Of a stretch of 64,000 bases of DNA, positions 62,903 through 64,000 are shown one piece after another (position 1 is the stretch's first letter; each line of letters starts with the position of its first letter). Below the pieces are notes generated by a model that saw only the letters and a list, made by a program, of their open reading frames with translations, was not told the origin of the DNA and ran no database searches. The DNA lies in NCBI RefSeq assembly GCF_025371035.1, contig NZ_JANZXB010000001.1:124001-188000 (forward strand). Reading direction: 5' to 3'. The position numbers and the translations under genes were made by a program. This DNA comes from Sphingomonas sp. LC-1 (GTDB lineage: Bacteria > Pseudomonadota > Alphaproteobacteria > Sphingomonadales > Sphingomonadaceae).

Positions 62903-64000
62903 ATGGACAGTCTGAACAGGATCGAACGGGACGCGGTCGCGTCCGCCGCCGCTTACCCCATGCTGGCGCTGACAGAGCAATGGTCGGCGATCAACAGCGG
63001 CACGCGCAACCTGCCCGGACTGGCGATCATGGCCGATCATCTGGCGGAACGTTTCGGCACCTTGCCCGGCGTCCTGACCATGGTCGCGCCCGACCCGGTC
63101 GAGCGGGTCGGCCCCGATGGACGTCCGGTGCCGATCGAGCATGGCCGGCACCTGCATCTCTCGGTCCGTCCCGACGCGCCCGTGCGGATGCTGTTCACCG
63201 GCCATATGGACACCGTCTATCCGGTCGACCATCCCTTTCAGGCGGTGACGCGGATCGACGCGAACCGGCTGGGCGGGCCCGGCGTCGCGGATATGAAGGG
63301 CGGGCTGGCGGTGTTGCTGGCCGCGCTTCACGCGGTGGAGGAGAGCCCGCTGGCCGATCGGCTGGGCTATGACGTGCTCATTAATTCGGACGAGGAAACC
63401 GGTTCCGCCTCGTCGGCGGCGCTGATCTCCCGACTGGCGGCGGGTAAGGTCGCCGCGCTGACCTATGAGCCTGCGCTGCCCGACGGCACGCTGGCGGGCG
63501 CACGTGGCGGCACCGGCAACTTCACCATCGTCGTGCGCGGACGCAGCGCCCATGCGGGCCGCAATCCCGAGGAGGGCCGCAACGCCCTCGTCGCCGCCGC
63601 GCGCATCACGCTGGAACTCAGCCGGTTGGCGGCGGAGGACATCACCGTCAACCCGGCGCGGATCGATGGCGGCGGGCCCAACAATGTCGTGCCCGACCTC
63701 GCCATGCTCCAGGTCAATTTCCGCCCGCGCGCGCTGGCGGCGATCGAACGGACCGGCCCCGCTATGAAGGCGATCGCAGAGCGTATCGCCGCCGAGCATG
63801 AGGTGGGCGTCGAAATCCATGGCAGCTTTAACCGACCGCCCAAGCCGATCGACGACGGCGCGGCGGCGTTGTTCGAGACGGTGCGTAGCGCGGGTGCCGA
63901 TCTGGGCCTGTCGATCGGCTGGCGGGCGACCGGCGGGGTATGCGACGGCAACAATATCGCGGCGGCCGGCGTGCCGGTTGTCGACACCATGGGCGTTCGC
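62903..64000 (+). CDS. M20-family metallopeptidase, 3' end cut by window
   Basis: The frame is open to the right edge and codes for at least 366 residues, so the stop is unseen. The metal ligands are clear: GHMDTVYPV, GPGVADMKGG and INSDEETGS; HAGRNPEEGRNALVAAARITLEL is the lid-domain segment, and GGGPNNVVPD and ATGGVCDGNNI complete the carboxypeptidase G2-like pattern. It probably is a glutamate carboxypeptidase or N-acyl-amino acid deacylase; specificity is not visible. It begins 48 bases after the DUF481 gene. Confidence 0.9.
   Translation, partial: MDSLNRIERDAVASAAAYPMLALTEQWSAINSGTRNLPGLAIMADHLAERFGTLPGVLTMVAPDPVERVGPDGRPVPIEHGRHLHLSVRPDAPVRMLFTGHMDTVYPVDHPFQAVTRIDANRLGGPGVADMKGGLAVLLAALHAVEESPLADRLGYDVLINSDEETGSASSAALISRLAAGKVAALTYEPALPDGTLAGARGGTGNFTIVVRGRSAHAGRNPEEGRNALVAAARITLELSRLAAEDITVNPARIDGGGPNNVVPDLAMLQVNFRPRALAAIERTGPAMKAIAERIAAEHEVGVEIHGSFNRPPKPIDDGAAALFETVRSAGADLGLSIGWRATGGVCDGNNIAAAGVPVVDTMGVR

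Overview
The window is strongly GC-rich chromosomal DNA from an alphaproteobacterium, most likely a sphingomonad (Sphingomonas or a close relative). The pointers are a CckA hybrid kinase, a GAF/HisKA_2 sensor kinase, the Flp-type pilins, the yfgM-bamB-der order, many secreted peptidases, and small conserved proteins typical of that order. No rRNA, CRISPR array, transposase or prophage was seen.

Layout. 1-9 kb: fmt-truA (rightward), then a leftward block with an RNA methyltransferase, NAD(P)HX repair enzyme, lipoprotein, ilvD, a single-domain response regulator and cckA. 9-19.7 kb: M13 peptidase, DUF2062 protein, smpB, a GH114-like lipoprotein, dapA, a soluble lytic transglycosylase, greB, DoxX, a NYN-LOTUS protein and a GAF histidine kinase. 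19.9-23.6 kb: ettA, an M28 peptidase and a heptad-repeat lipoprotein with a strong terminator. 23.7-25.35 kb: a CAT-anticodon tRNA whose 3' end is repeated 1008 bp downstream, bounding a small AT-richer insert with no integrase. 25.3-33.2 kb: bacterioferritin, der, bamB, yfgM-like, panB, an ArsC/Spx-like protein and nadE. 33.3-39.9 kb: a GntR regulator, NDH-2, an MDR oxidoreductase, a secreted serine protease, a small lipoprotein and a TetR regulator with three matching operator-like palindromes.

39.9-51.1 kb is the most distinctive locus: amino acid permease, GntR regulator, DHDPS-superfamily enzyme, secreted DUF885 peptidase, an imino-acid reductase of the Ldh family, a GH127 beta-L-arabinofuranosidase and a secreted DUF5695 protein. 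The same 11-bp GTATAC-centred sequence lies upstream of two of its leftward transcription units. Because beta-L-arabinofuranose occurs on hydroxyproline in plant extensins, I infer that the locus may take apart arabinosylated hydroxyproline-rich glycopeptides and use both the sugar and the imino acid. This is a hypothesis from context.

51-64 kb: MutT-type hydrolase, two Flp pilins, accA, xerD with two upstream envelope genes, aroK-aroB-DUF2256, photolyase, a histone-deacetylase-like amidohydrolase, an alpha/beta hydrolase, rppH, a DUF481 outer-membrane protein and an M20 peptidase cut by the right edge. Coding density is high and many neighbours overlap by 1-4 bases, so most genes sit in short translationally coupled operons.
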